Notes under the pieces: generated by a model
What the model saw: only the letters and a program-made list of their open reading frames with translations
The model's database searches: none
What the model was told of the DNA's origin: nothing
Shown: one piece after another, positions 1-9,076 of the stretch
Numbering within the stretch: the first letter of the stretch is position 1
How the letters are laid out: every line of letters begins with the position of its first letter
Program-made: the position numbers and the translations under genes
Assembly (NCBI GenBank): GCA_963725395.1
Contig: CAVRYH010000010.1
Span: forward strand, 88,471-152,470
DNA length: 64,000 bases
Direction: 5' to 3'
From: Bog-756 sp963725395
GTDB taxonomy: Bacteria; Actinomycetota; Acidimicrobiia; Acidimicrobiales; RAAP-2

Positions 1-255
1 CGCGGAGGCCGCCCGCTTCATCAAGCGGGACTTGCGGTTGGCCGCCTGGTTCTTGTGGATGACACCCTTGGCCGCCGCCTTGTCGATCCGCTTGACGGCC
101 AGGCGAAGGGCTTCGTCGGAGTGGTCCGCGCCTTCCTCGATGGCGCTGATGGCCCGCTTCGTCCGGGTCCTCAACTCGGACCGCACCGACTTGTTCCGGG
201 CCTGCCGCTTGGTGTTCTGGCGGTTGCGCTTGATCTGGCTCTTGATGTTTGCCAC
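1..255 (-). CDS. rpsT: 30S ribosomal protein S20 (bS20), C-terminus cut by window edge
   Basis: This is a small basic protein of the 30S subunit that binds 16S rRNA. The minus strand reads MANIKSQIKRNRQNTKRQAR and continues with the typical bS20 pattern of Lys/Arg-rich helices, including IHKNQAANRKSRLMKR near the C-terminus. The start is a GTG at 255-253, preceded by a GAGGA-type ribosome binding site about 6 bases away. The gene runs 85 codons to the first base of the window with no stop, so the last few residues lie outside. It is divergent from lepA; rpsT-lepA adjacency is common in bacteria. The identification is clear. Confidence 0.95.
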   Translation of the reverse strand, partial: MANIKSQIKRNRQNTKRQARNKSVRSELRTRTKRAISAIEEGADHSDEALRLAVKRIDKAAAKGVIHKNQAANRKSRLMKRAASA

Positions 256-566
256 TGGTTCCTCGTCGTCCTGGTCGATACGGTCACGTCGTGCACCGCG
301 TTGCCGCTGTCGATACAGCGCCGGGGCCGCCGGGGGCTCCTGTCGGAGGTCGGGGCCAGACGGGACCCGGGAGGACCCGTCTGCGGAGACCTCACAGGGT
401 AGCAGCCCGGCCAGCCAGCCCGCCCTCAGCCGCCTGCGCCGTCCTGGGCGCCGACGACCCTGGCCCGTCCGCTTCCCGGTTCCCCCACCGGTTCCGGCCG
501 GGGGTGCGTCCCCCGGCGCCCGGGCTGTGACCACCCCGGGGTCGCCTTGGGTACGCTGGCCATTCC
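256..566. promoter_or_regulatory. rpsT-lepA divergent intergenic region
   Basis: This 311-base gap separates two divergent genes. On the minus strand a TACCCT hexamer at 401-396 could be the -10 for rpsT, which would give a leader of about 130 bases. On the plus strand TACGCT at 552-557 lies 9 bases before the lepA start. No convincing small gene was found. The long rpsT leader could hold S20 autoregulatory structure, but I cannot show this. Confidence 0.4.
552..557 (+). promoter_or_regulatory. -10 hexamer TACGCT of lepA, near-leaderless
   Basis: TACGCT matches the actinobacterial TANNNT -10 and sits 9 bases before the GTG start. Transcription would begin at or within a few bases of the start codon. 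No Shine-Dalgarno sequence lies between. Confidence 0.55.
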
Positions 567-2354
567 GTGCTCCCTGTCGACCGCATCCGCAATTTCTCCA
601 TCATCAGCCACGTCGATCACGGCAAGTCGACCCTGTCCGACCGAATCCTCGAGCTGACCGGGGCGGTCGACCCACGCCAGATGCGCGAGCAGTACCTCGA
701 CTCGATGGACATCGAGCGGGAGCGCGGCATCACCATCAAGGCCCAGAACGTCCGCGTGCCCTGGAAGGATCACACCCTCCACCTCATCGACACGCCGGGC
801 CACGTCGACTTCGGGTATGAGGTGAGCCGCTCCCTGGCCGCCTGCGAGGGAGCGGTGCTCCTGGTCGACGCCTCCCAGGGCATCCAGGCCCAGACCCTGG
901 CCAACTGCTACCAGGCCATCGAGCACGACCTCGAGATCGTGGCCGTCCTCAACAAGATCGACCTCCCCGCCGCCGATCCCGAGCGGTGCGCCGCCGAGAT
1001 CGAGCAGGTGCTCGGTCTGGAGGAGGCGGGGATCCTGCACATCTCGGCCAAGACGGGTGAGGGCGTCCCCGAGCTGCTCGACGCCATCGTCGCCCGCATC
1101 CCTCCCCCCACCGGCGACCCGGAGGCCCCGCTCCAGGCGCTCATCTTCGACTCGGCCTACGACCAGTACCGGGGGGTCGTGAGCTCGATCCGGGTCATGC
1201 AGGGGACCCTGCTCAGCACCGCCCGGCTCCGGTTCATGCAGGCGGCCAGCAACCACGAGATCGAAGAGATCGGCGTCCGCACACCCGCCACCGTGCCCGT
1301 CGACGCGCTCGGGCCGGGCGAGGTCGGGTACCTCATCGCCGGCATCAAGGACGTGGGTGGCGCGCGGTCGGGCGAGACGGTCACCACCGCCAGCCACCCG
1401 GCAGCGACCGCGCTGGCCGGCTACCGGGACCCCAAGCCGATGGTGTTCTGCGGTCTGTTCCCCATCGACGGCGACGAGCTCCCCGACCTGAGGGACGCGC
1501 TCGAGAAACTCCGGCTCAACGACGCCAGCTTCACCTACGAGCCCGAGTCGTCACGGGCCCTCGGTTTCGGGTTCCGCTGCGGGTTCCTCGGCCTGTTGCA
1601 CATGGAGATCGTGCGGGAGCGCCTGGAGCGCGAGTTCGACCTCTCCCTGATCGCCACCGCCCCCTCGGTGGCGTACCGGGCCTATCTGAACGACGGGACC
1701 ATGGTCGACGTGGACAATCCGAGCGAGCTCCCCGAGCCCTCCCACCTCGACCATGTCGACGAGCCGATGCTCCGTGCCACCATCCTGTCGCCCGCCGAGT
1801 ACACCGGGACGGTGATGGACCTGTGTCAAGGGCGCCGTGCCGAGATGGTCAAGATGGAGTACCTCTCACCTGAGCGCGTCGAGTTCGTCTACGTGATCCC
1901 CCTGGCCGAGGTGGTGGTCAACTTCTTCGACCAGCTGAAGAGCCGGACCAAGGGATACGCCAGTCTCGACTACGAACCCGAGGGCTACGCCACCTCCGAC
2001 CTCGTCAAGGTGGACCTGCTCATCAACCACACCCCGGTCGACGCCTTCTCCACCATCGTCCACAAGTCGCAGGCCGACTTCTACGGCCGACGTATGACCG
2101 AGAAGCTGCGCGAGCTGATCCCCCGCCAGATGTTCGACGTGCCCATCCAGGCAGCCATCGGTGGGAGGGTCCTGGCGCGCGAGACGGTCAAGGCCCGGCG
2201 CAAGGACGTGCTGGCCAAGTGCTACGGCGGCGACATCACCCGGAAGCGCAAACTGCTCGAGAAGCAGAAAGAGGGCAAGAAGAAGATGAAGAGCATCGGC
2301 CGGGTGGAGGTGCCCCAGGAGGCGTTCGTCTCGGCACTGCGTCTCGACGACTGA
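567..2354 (+). CDS. lepA: Elongation factor 4 (LepA), translational GTPase
   Basis: EF4 is a ribosome-associated GTPase that can back-translocate stalled ribosomes. The protein is 595 aa, close to the usual ~600. G1 is seen as SHVDHGKST near residue 15, switch I as ERGITIKAQ, G3 as DTPGHVDF and G4 as NKID. The C-terminal EF4-specific domain ends in a basic stretch with RKRKLLEKQKEGKKKMK. The GTG start at 567 gives the N-terminus MLPVDRIRNFSIISH typical of the family. The gene is intact. Its -10 lies only 9 bases upstream, suggesting a leaderless or very short-leader mRNA. Confidence 0.97.
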   Translation: MLPVDRIRNFSIISHVDHGKSTLSDRILELTGAVDPRQMREQYLDSMDIERERGITIKAQNVRVPWKDHTLHLIDTPGHVDFGYEVSRSLAACEGAVLLVDASQGIQAQTLANCYQAIEHDLEIVAVLNKIDLPAADPERCAAEIEQVLGLEEAGILHISAKTGEGVPELLDAIVARIPPPTGDPEAPLQALIFDSAYDQYRGVVSSIRVMQGTLLSTARLRFMQAASNHEIEEIGVRTPATVPVDALGPGEVGYLIAGIKDVGGARSGETVTTASHPAATALAGYRDPKPMVFCGLFPIDGDELPDLRDALEKLRLNDASFTYEPESSRALGFGFRCGFLGLLHMEIVRERLEREFDLSLIATAPSVAYRAYLNDGTMVDVDNPSELPEPSHLDHVDEPMLRATILSPAEYTGTVMDLCQGRRAEMVKMEYLSPERVEFVYVIPLAEVVVNFFDQLKSRTKGYASLDYEPEGYATSDLVKVDLLINHTPVDAFSTIVHKSQADFYGRRMTEKLRELIPRQMFDVPIQAAIGGRVLARETVKARRKDVLAKCYGGDITRKRKLLEKQKEGKKKMKSIGRVEVPQEAFVSALRLDD

Positions 2355-2415
2355 CGCACCGCCTGGGAGGTGCGGGGGAGCACCGATTTGGGAATCTCCT
2401 GGGGTACGGTGGCTC
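2355..2415 (+). terminator. Possible weak hairpin terminator after lepA
   Basis: Just after the lepA stop, CGCACC and GGTGCG form a six-base inverted repeat around an 8-base loop (about 2356-2375). No T-run follows. It may be a factor-independent stop of the GC-rich actinobacterial kind. The TACGGT hexamer of the next gene follows at 2405-2410. Confidence 0.3.
2405..2410 (+). promoter_or_regulatory. -10 hexamer TACGGT, leaderless flippase start
   Basis: GGGG-TACGGT is followed after 5 bases by a GTG (2416) in frame with the flippase. This spacing implies transcription starts at the GTG, and it favours this start over the internal ATG at 2464. Confidence 0.5.
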
Positions 2416-3987
2416 GTGGACGGCGAAGTCACCCCGGGGCCGCGTCCCGAGTCTGACGGTGCGATGGCAGCCAACGCCAGCATCCCGCAGCTCATCCGCA
2501 ATGTCGTCTCGCAGTACGCCAGCTTCCTGATCGGAGTGGTGGCCAGCCTCGTTCTCACCCGGGTGCTGCTGCGCCAGCTGGGCGCCGGCCCCTACGGCCT
2601 CTGGATCGTGCTTCTGGCCATCGTCGGCTACCTCGGACTGCTGGACGTGGGGGTGGGCACCGCCGCCGTCCAACGGATCGCGCGGTTGACGGCCGAGGGT
2701 GACTCCGAAGGCGTCGCCGACGTCATCCGGACGTCGCTCGCGTTCTTCGCCGTCTCGGGCATCCTGGCCGTGGCCGTCACCGCCGGGCTGGCCCCGTTCC
2801 TCGCATCGTTCCTCAACCTCGGCACCATCTCGCCCACCGAGGCGGGCGTGACGCTGGTCCTTCTCGGCGTGATGACCATGTTCACGTTCCTCGCCACCGC
2901 CCCCAACGCCCTCTTGTTCGGCGCCGGCCGCGGCGACCGGCTGGCCCAGATCGGGCTCGTCACGCTGATCCTGACCGAGGTCGTCCAGATCCTCGTGGTT
3001 CTGGCCGGTGGCGGTCTCATCGCCCTGGCCGTCATCCAGACGGCCGGGGTGGCCCTGGGCCTGGTCATCTGCGCAGTGGCCGCCGCCCGCATCACCGGCT
3101 CGCCCATCCGTCAGGGCCGGTTCCGGCGACCGCTGCTCAGGGAGCTGATCCGCTTCGGCGGGCTGCAGGCGGTGATCGCCGTCAGCGGCGTGGTCGCCTA
3201 CCAGCTCGACGCACTCGTGATCGGCGTGATCCTCCCGGTGTCGCAGGTGGCCCCCTACAACATCGCCCTCAACACGTCGAACCTGTCCCGGAACCTGAGC
3301 ACCCTCGGCACCAACCTGCTCCTGCCCACCTACGCCCACTTCGAGACGACCGGCGACCGGCGCCGCCAGGCGGGCTACTTCTTCCGTTCGGTGCTCGTGA
3401 GCCTGGTGGTGTCCGCCCCCATCGTGATCGCCCTGGCCGCCTTCGGCGAGCCGATCCTCCACCTCTGGCTGGGCAAGGTTCCACCGAGGACGTACCAGAT
3501 CATGATCGCCCTCGGCATCGTCACCACGCTGCAACTGCCGGGCCACCAGTGCTTCTTGTTCCTCACCGGGGTGGGGCGCAACCGACTGCTCGCCAAGCTG
3601 TCGACCGCCGGAGCGGTCCTCAATCTGGTCGGCAGCATCATCGCCACCTACTGGCTGGGTCCGGTGGGACCGGCGATCGGCTCCCTGCCACCGGTGGTGG
3701 TGATCGACTTCGTACTGCTCCCGATGGTGGTGACCAGCTACCTGGGTGTCCCGTTCAGCCGGTATGCCCGCGCCGCGCTGGCCCCCGTCGTGCCGGTGGC
3801 GCTCGTGGCCGGCGCGCTGGCGCTCGCACTGATCCATCTGCACCCGGCCCACTCCGGCCTGGCCGCGGTGATCGGTGCCGTCGTGGTGGTCACCGTGTCG
3901 TGGGCGGCTCTGGGTCTCATCGTCCTCCGGCTGCAGCCCGGGCTGCGGGGATCACTCTGGCGACGGATCCGCAACTACCGACGGTGA
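2416..3987 (+). CDS. Polysaccharide flippase, Wzx/MATE-like (MOP superfamily)
   Basis: This is a 523-aa integral membrane protein with about 12-14 hydrophobic segments, the usual plan for Wzx/RfbX lipid-linked oligosaccharide flippases. The N-terminal part after residue 17 reads MAANASIPQLIRNVVSQYA, then LTRVLLRQLGAGPYGLWIV, which matches the start of this family. It probably moves undecaprenyl-linked glycan units outward across the membrane. It heads a glycan-gene cluster with the GT2, hydrolase and GT4 genes that follow on the minus strand. Its 3' end overlaps the convergent GT2 gene by 36 bases. The substrate cannot be told from sequence. Confidence 0.85.
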   Translation: MDGEVTPGPRPESDGAMAANASIPQLIRNVVSQYASFLIGVVASLVLTRVLLRQLGAGPYGLWIVLLAIVGYLGLLDVGVGTAAVQRIARLTAEGDSEGVADVIRTSLAFFAVSGILAVAVTAGLAPFLASFLNLGTISPTEAGVTLVLLGVMTMFTFLATAPNALLFGAGRGDRLAQIGLVTLILTEVVQILVVLAGGGLIALAVIQTAGVALGLVICAVAAARITGSPIRQGRFRRPLLRELIRFGGLQAVIAVSGVVAYQLDALVIGVILPVSQVAPYNIALNTSNLSRNLSTLGTNLLLPTYAHFETTGDRRRQAGYFFRSVLVSLVVSAPIVIALAAFGEPILHLWLGKVPPRTYQIMIALGIVTTLQLPGHQCFLFLTGVGRNRLLAKLSTAGAVLNLVGSIIATYWLGPVGPAIGSLPPVVVIDFVLLPMVVTSYLGVPFSRYARAALAPVVPVALVAGALALALIHLHPAHSGLAAVIGAVVVVTVSWAALGLIVLRLQPGLRGSLWRRIRNYRR

Positions 3988-4962
3988 GCGCCACTCGGAG
4001 ATGCGCTCCTCGATGGCATCCGCGCTGACCAGCCGGAGGACCTCCCGGTCGGTCCTCTTGAAGTCCTGCTTCGCCCGCGACCGGGCCCCGATCGCCCGGG
4101 GGAGCCTCCTCAGTGCCGAGGCGTAGCCGATCAACGTCCCCTTGTCCCAACGGAAGAGGGCGACCAGCAACCTCGGCGCGATCCACAGGACGTGATCGAC
4201 CAGGAGGGCGGGATCGGAGACGTCCTTCCAGACGATCAGCAACTCGTTCTGCCGCACGAAGGACCGCAGCTGGGTGGCCGTGAACACCCGGCGGCTGGTC
4301 TGGCCGCCCCGGTGGTGGCAGACCGAGCCGGGCGCGTACACCACCCGGTACCCGTTCTTCCACGCCCGGTAGGACAGCTCGATGTCCTCGTGGTACATGG
4401 GCCAGAGCAGCTCGTCGATGGACCCCATGGCCACCAACAGGTCGCGACGGAAGAACGACTGGCCACCGACGGCGAAGAAGCAGTCGGTGGAACGCTCGTC
4501 GTGGGAGAGGGGCTGGTAGAAGATCAGGCCGTGCTTCCAGTAGCCGGCCGTTCTCGTCCCCTGGTCCCGTCCGTTCCGGTCGAGCACCCGTGAGCACACG
4601 GCGAAGATGTCCTCGCTCACGAAGCACGACAGCGCCTCCTCGACGAAGTTGGGCTCGACAACCATGTCGTTGTTGCAGAACGCCACGTACCTCCCCCGGG
4701 CCACCTCGAGGCCGGCATTGAGCGAGAAGATGTAGCGGTTCTCGGTGAGACGGACCACGCGCACCGAGGGAAACGCGGCGGACACCGCGTCGGCGCTCCC
4801 GTCGGAGGACCCGTTGTCCACCATGATGATCTCGTCGTCGGGCCCCACCGCCTGCAGCATGCTGCGGACACACTCGACCACCATGTCCCGGGCGTCGTAG
4901 TTGAGGACGATGAGTGAACAGCGGACGGCGTCGGGTGCCCGGGTGCCCGATCCCTCGGTCAT
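3952..4962 (-). CDS. Glycosyltransferase family 2
   Basis: This is a GT-A fold transferase that adds sugars from nucleotide-sugar donors, probably onto a lipid-linked glycan at the cytoplasmic membrane. The N-terminus shows CSLIVLNYDARD, then VDNGSSDGSAD and the DxD-type CNNDMVV; WPMYHEDIELSYRAWKNGY is the acceptor-site ED motif of GT2 enzymes. An ATG at 4962 gives 336 aa (MTEGSGTRAPD...); the frame also stays open upstream. The C-terminal 100 residues are basic and amphipathic and may bind membrane. Its stop lies inside the 3' end of the convergent flippase gene. Confidence 0.88.
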   Translation of the reverse strand: MTEGSGTRAPDAVRCSLIVLNYDARDMVVECVRSMLQAVGPDDEIIMVDNGSSDGSADAVSAAFPSVRVVRLTENRYIFSLNAGLEVARGRYVAFCNNDMVVEPNFVEEALSCFVSEDIFAVCSRVLDRNGRDQGTRTAGYWKHGLIFYQPLSHDERSTDCFFAVGGQSFFRRDLLVAMGSIDELLWPMYHEDIELSYRAWKNGYRVVYAPGSVCHHRGGQTSRRVFTATQLRSFVRQNELLIVWKDVSDPALLVDHVLWIAPRLLVALFRWDKGTLIGYASALRRLPRAIGARSRAKQDFKRTDREVLRLVSADAIEERISEWRSPSVVADPSPE

Positions 4963-5141
4963 CCCCGACCCCCCCGGATCCCGGGGAGCCAGGACCGTCG
5001 GAGGGATTGCCCCGCGGATCGCATCGTCGTCGACCCTACCGCCGGGCCAGTCACCCACACGTCATCCCCCGCCACCGCGGTGACGCCGATCACCAGGACG
5101 GGAGGGCCTGCTGCGAAGGTCTCCATGCGGTGCCCGGCCGT

Positions 5142-6935
5142 TCAGGGCGCCGGAGTCGGCACGAGGTGGCTCGAGCTGACGAACCTGGCGACCAAATGGT
5201 CGCCGATGACGGCGAGCATGCGGTGGCGCTGGGCCATGGCCCATGACGCATGATCGAGCTCGGTCAAGCGCACAAGCTCGAAATTCGGTTCGCGCTCCAA
5301 CGCCCGCATCCGATGCTCGGCACCGAGGGCGATCGGCACGTAGTCGTCCACTCCGGCGATGAGCAGTGTGTCAGTGCCGCTCCCGACCACACGCTCGAGG
5401 GTGGAGATCCCGGGTTTGTCGAGTGCCAGGTGATTGACCAGCCGCCATACCGAGTCGGGCACCCAGCCGTAACGGGTGGCCAAGCGCGACGGCCACGTAC
5501 CGATGTGGATCGCCCTGGTCAGACGGTCCAACGCCGGCGATTCGTGGTGCCGGCCGATCAGCCGGAGGAACGGATCGGTGGTGGCGACCAACCACGGTCG
5601 CGACAGCTGCCGGGCGGGGCGCTCGGCCGTGCCCGCCGGCTCGGGCGGTACGAAGGTGAACGTGGGGTTGATGATGCAGATCCCGCGCGGCGTCGAAACC
5701 AGCGCCTGCTCGACGACCTGGTAGCCGCCCGCACAGAAACCGACCAGCACCACGTTGTCCGGCTCGTCCGGCGAGACGGCGTTGATGGCCTCGGTGACGT
5801 CCTCGATGGCCTCGGGGGCACGGGCGACATGCGCCGGCTGACCGGGTCTGGTGCCGCTGTCCCCGTTGCCGCTCAGGTCGAAGCGGAGCACACGGAAGCC
5901 CTCCGCCGCCAGGAACCGCGCCAGATCGACCCACATCCGGGCCTGCCCGATGTGATGGGTGCCGCCCTCGTTGACCAGGACGACGGTCGGTCGGCCCGAC
6001 GAGTCGGATCCGTCGGTGACGATCCCGAACAGGCCGACGGGCCCGAGTTCGACCGGCGTCTCGACGATCGACCGGCCATCGGTCGTCCGCCCGACCGACG
6101 CCGACGGTCGTCCGGGGACACGGACCGGCACCGGCTCGCCACCGAAGGATTGAGCGAGCCACTCGGTGACCCGGCCGATGGTGGAATAGGGGGGGTCCTG
6201 GCGTTGGGAGTCGAGCAGTGCCTCCTCGCCCGTCGCCTCCTGCCACTCCACGGCCTGACCGGCCAGGCGGCGCTCGAGGCGTGCCGGTCTCGAGGTGCCG
6301 GGAGGCACCAGGACCAGGGTCTTGCGGGCCAGCTCGCCGTGGGTCCGGGTGATGTCGAGATCCGAGAGCGCCTTGACCGTCTCGCCCTCGAATCGGAGTC
6401 CGGGGGCCTCGATCGCTTCCTCCGCCGCGTCACCGGCTCCGTCGCCGCTGACATGGCGGAGGAACCTCTGCTCCCTCAAGAAGGCCTTCCCCGAGACGCA
6501 GGGATCCCACAGGGCGAGCACATCCACCCCGCCGCGGCGCGTGGCCTCGTGCGCGGCGAACAGGCCCCCCATGCGGATGCCGACGAGCCCGAGAGAGGTG
6601 ACCCCCGTCGCCGCCAGCAGGTCCGTCGCCGCCTCGACGCTGCCGAGCCACGCGTCGACCCGGTCCGGGTCGGTCTCGCCCCCCGAGGAGTCACCCGTGC
6701 CGTCGTAATCGAAGCGCACCACGGCCAGGCCCGCCGAGGCCAGTCGATCGGCCAGCACGCGGAAGGAGAAGTACACGCTCAGCGCCTCGAGGGCCAGGGG
6801 TTGGCACAGCACGACTCCGCCACGGGCCAGCCCGTCCCCGGGGAGGTGGACCCAACCGAAGAGAGGCCGGTCCTCGGGTCCGAACCAGAGGGGCGTCGCC
6901 ACGCTCCGGCCTGCCTCGACTTGTGCGCTCAACAA
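5142..6935 (-). CDS. Two-domain alpha/beta hydrolase with atypical nucleophile elbows
   Basis: This protein of about 597 aa contains two alpha/beta-hydrolase domains in tandem. Domain 1 (about 30-290) has VVRFDYDGTGDSSG and the elbow GIRMGG, where Arg replaces the usual Ser. This GxRxG form is known in exosortase-system-associated hydrolases. Domain 2 (about 315-590) has LRFDLSGNGDSG and the elbow GFCAGG, with Cys at the nucleophile position as in dienelactone hydrolases, plus a late ELDHASW His motif. No ATG exists near the N-terminus. I chose a TTG at 6935 with a GGATGGAG ribosome site before it. It lies in the glycan cluster next to GT4, so a role in glycan or lipid-linked intermediate processing is an inference. 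Confidence 0.75.
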   Translation of the reverse strand: MLSAQVEAGRSVATPLWFGPEDRPLFGWVHLPGDGLARGGVVLCQPLALEALSVYFSFRVLADRLASAGLAVVRFDYDGTGDSSGGETDPDRVDAWLGSVEAATDLLAATGVTSLGLVGIRMGGLFAAHEATRRGGVDVLALWDPCVSGKAFLREQRFLRHVSGDGAGDAAEEAIEAPGLRFEGETVKALSDLDITRTHGELARKTLVLVPPGTSRPARLERRLAGQAVEWQEATGEEALLDSQRQDPPYSTIGRVTEWLAQSFGGEPVPVRVPGRPSASVGRTTDGRSIVETPVELGPVGLFGIVTDGSDSSGRPTVVLVNEGGTHHIGQARMWVDLARFLAAEGFRVLRFDLSGNGDSGTRPGQPAHVARAPEAIEDVTEAINAVSPDEPDNVVLVGFCAGGYQVVEQALVSTPRGICIINPTFTFVPPEPAGTAERPARQLSRPWLVATTDPFLRLIGRHHESPALDRLTRAIHIGTWPSRLATRYGWVPDSVWRLVNHLALDKPGISTLERVVGSGTDTLLIAGVDDYVPIALGAEHRMRALEREPNFELVRLTELDHASWAMAQRHRMLAVIGDHLVARFVSSSHLVPTPAP

Positions 6936-7039
6936 CTCATCTCCATCCTGCCCGGATCCACGCCTAGCATCGTAAGAAAGCGCCCCGAACTTGAACGAGC
7001 CGGCCCGGCGGGTGCTGGCCGACGGTGTCGAGGGGCGTC

Positions 7040-8167
7040 TTACCCCTCGGCGACGGTGGTGCGTTCGAGGACGGCGTCGTACCCGGCCATCGTCGCCTCG
7101 GCGACGTGCTTCCACGTGAATCGCCCGAGCACACGCTCGCGGAGTGCGGGTGGGGGCGGGTGCTCCCAGCCCCGACGCACCGCTTCGAGGATCGACGACG
7201 GCGACCCGGGGTCGCAATACCAGGCCTCGTCGCCGAGGTACTCCCGGGCGTGTCCCCGTTCGGTGGAGACGACACTGCATCCGCTGAGTGCCGCCTCCAA
7301 GGAGACGAGCCCGGTGGTCTCGAACCAGCTGGGGAGGACGTGGACCCGCGCGCCCCGGTACAGGTCCACCAGCTGTTCGGACCCGTGCTCGACCGGTCCG
7401 GTGAACTCCACCCATCCCGCCCCGGCCTGGTGGCACTGCTTCGCGTACCGGGGGTGGTCGGGGTGCTCGTGACCGGCGATGACGAGGGGAAGGCCCGATC
7501 CCTGGAGTGCCCTGATCAGGCCGAGCTGGTTCTTGTGGGGCTCCATCCGGCCCACGAAGAGGACGTAGCGACGGTCGTGGAAGGGTCGGGGGGAGTCGGT
7601 GAACGAAAGCGGGTCGACGCCGTTGGGCACGACACGGATCGCCGTCGACACGCCGAGGTCTCGGCGCAGGGCCGCTCCTTCCCCCTCGGCGTTGGGCAGC
7701 AGGAGGTCGGCAGACTCGTACGCGGCGAACAGCGCCGTCTCGTCGGCGTCCGTGCTCCGGCACTTCTCGATCAGCGCCCCCCGTCCCTTGAGCGCGGCAC
7801 GGGCGAAGCTCGCCGCCCGCCACCAACGACCGGCGATGGTGCGGGCCCCCGGTCTCGTTGCCCCTCCGTCGGCCCGGTAAGCGCGGTCCCAGTAGATCGT
7901 CGAGAGGGCGACGGGTATCCGTCGGGTATGGCAGTGGCGGATCTCCCGGGCCCTGAGGCCGAACCCGTGCACCAGGTCGAACCCCCCGAGCTCGGGGTCG
8001 CCGGCCAGCTCGGTGGTGACGTCCAGCCCGGCGTCGCGCAGCGCCCGGGCCGTCTTCTCGAGCTGGACCACGTGGCCGCCGGGCACCCGGGCGCCACGGG
8101 GCATCCACAACAGCACGCGATCCGTGGCCGTGGCCGGTGACCCGACCGACCGGATCGGCTCGCTCAA
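7040..8167 (-). CDS. Glycosyltransferase family 4 (GT-B fold)
   Basis: This 375-aa retaining-type glycosyltransferase has a Rossmann N-domain starting RVLLWMPRGARVPGGH and a C-domain with RYVLFVGRMEPHKN. The EX7E-type motif is visible as PSWFETTGLVSLEAALSG. It likely uses a nucleotide-sugar donor in exopolysaccharide or glycolipid assembly. The start is a TTG at 8167 with GGAG about 7 bases upstream; no ATG or GTG fits. About 100 bases separate it from the downstream two-domain hydrolase, so the two could share a transcript. The gene is intact. Confidence 0.88.
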   Translation of the reverse strand: MSEPIRSVGSPATATDRVLLWMPRGARVPGGHVVQLEKTARALRDAGLDVTTELAGDPELGGFDLVHGFGLRAREIRHCHTRRIPVALSTIYWDRAYRADGGATRPGARTIAGRWWRAASFARAALKGRGALIEKCRSTDADETALFAAYESADLLLPNAEGEGAALRRDLGVSTAIRVVPNGVDPLSFTDSPRPFHDRRYVLFVGRMEPHKNQLGLIRALQGSGLPLVIAGHEHPDHPRYAKQCHQAGAGWVEFTGPVEHGSEQLVDLYRGARVHVLPSWFETTGLVSLEAALSGCSVVSTERGHAREYLGDEAWYCDPGSPSSILEAVRRGWEHPPPPALRERVLGRFTWKHVAEATMAGYDAVLERTTVAEG

Positions 8168-8326
8168 CGGGGCTCCGCCAGGAGGGCGGGGCCGGCTCGC
8201 GGCATCCGCCGACAGGACGCCGGGAGGCCGGGGTCGACGAGTGGCTGCACCCGCTCATGCTACCGATGGCCGCTCCGCAGGCGGGGAGCATCGTCCGGGC
8301 GCCGGCTCGCCGTCGCCCGTTGCCGG

Positions 8327-8332
8327 TAGCCT
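8327..8332 (+). promoter_or_regulatory. -10 hexamer TAGCCT of PAP2 copy 1
   Basis: TAGCCT precedes the GTG at 8339 by 6 bases. The surrounding bases resemble the promoter/start region of PAP2 copy 2 (TAGCGT, then ATGGCCACC), so promoter and coding region were duplicated together. Confidence 0.55.
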
Positions 8333-8338
8333 TTCGTG

Positions 8339-9030
8339 GTGGCCACCGATGTCGTCCAACCTGCCAGGCCGGGCCCTGAGGGCGCGGCCGTCGGACCCTC
8401 GGGGAGCGCGCCCCGCGCCGCGCCGGTCGGGATCGCAGCTCGGTCACAGAGCTCCTCGTGGGCGCAGGGCTGGTCGCGTTGGTGGCGTGCGGCGGTCTCT
8501 ATCTGTCGGCCCGGCCGAACTCGACCCGTCTGGACCAATGGCTGTTCGACCTGGTCCCGAGCGGCACCGACGGGTACCTGACCCGGATCACGTGGCTGCG
8601 CTACCCGGCGGTGGTCGTCGCCGTCTCTGTCGTCCTGGCCCTCGTCGTCGTCCGGCGTGACCGGGCACGCGCCCTGGCCTGCCTGGTCGCCCCGCCGCTG
8701 GCGCTGCTGAGCAGTGAGCTGGTGATCAAGCCGGCGGTGGGTCGCACCCTCGGGGGCGTGTTGTCCTACCCCTCCGGCTCGACGGTCGGTGCCGCCGCAC
8801 TGGCGACGGCAGCCGTGCTGGTGGTCCCCATGCGGTGGCGGGTGGCCGCCACCGTCGCCGCGTCGGTCTATGCACTGTGGATGGCCGTGGCCGTCGTCGC
8901 CCTGCGGTGGCACTTCCCGACCGACGCCCTGGCCGGCCTGGCCTACGGGACCGGCTTCGTGCTGGTCGTCGACGGCCTGGTGTGGTGGGCGCTGCGCCCA
9001 CTGCGACGTCGCCACCAGCCCTCCGGCTGA
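8339..9030 (+). CDS. PAP2-type membrane phosphatase, copy 1, with apparent frameshift
   Basis: PAP2 enzymes remove phosphate from lipid phosphates such as undecaprenyl pyrophosphate. The main frame carries VGAGLVALVACGG, then SELVIKPAVGR (C1), YPSGSTVG (C2) and RWHFPTDALAG (C3), in a protein with several membrane segments. It is a close paralogue of the next gene. By comparison the start is GTG 8339 (GTGGCCACC, against ATGGCCACC in copy 2). That frame must shift by one base near 8425-8432 to reach the conserved frame, where RDRSSVTELLVGAG parallels RDRSSGWELAVGAG of copy 2. The only intact alternative is a GTG at 8458, which drops the N-terminus. In C2 the catalytic His of PSGH is replaced by Ser. 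Confidence 0.7.
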
Positions 9031-9063
9031 GTGGGATGCAACGACCGGACAGGGTGCCGGCGG

Positions 9064-9069
9064 TAGCGT
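9064..9069 (+). promoter_or_regulatory. -10 hexamer TAGCGT of PAP2 copy 2, leaderless
   Basis: TAGCGT is followed after 7 bases by the ATG at 9077, with no ribosome binding site between. It lies only 34 bases after the stop of copy 1, so copy 2 has its own promoter. Confidence 0.55.
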
Positions 9070-9076
9070 GGTCGCC

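Noticed and set aside
2236..3852. Long minus-strand open frame opposite the flippase gene
   Set aside because: It is Gly/Asp/His-rich antisense of a real membrane-protein gene, with no recognisable domain.
5142..8447. An open minus-strand frame of about 1100 codons covering the hydrolase and the region upstream of it
   Set aside because: Only the part from about 6935 to 5142 has protein-like sequence. The upstream part is a GC-rich shadow of the GT4 gene in another frame.
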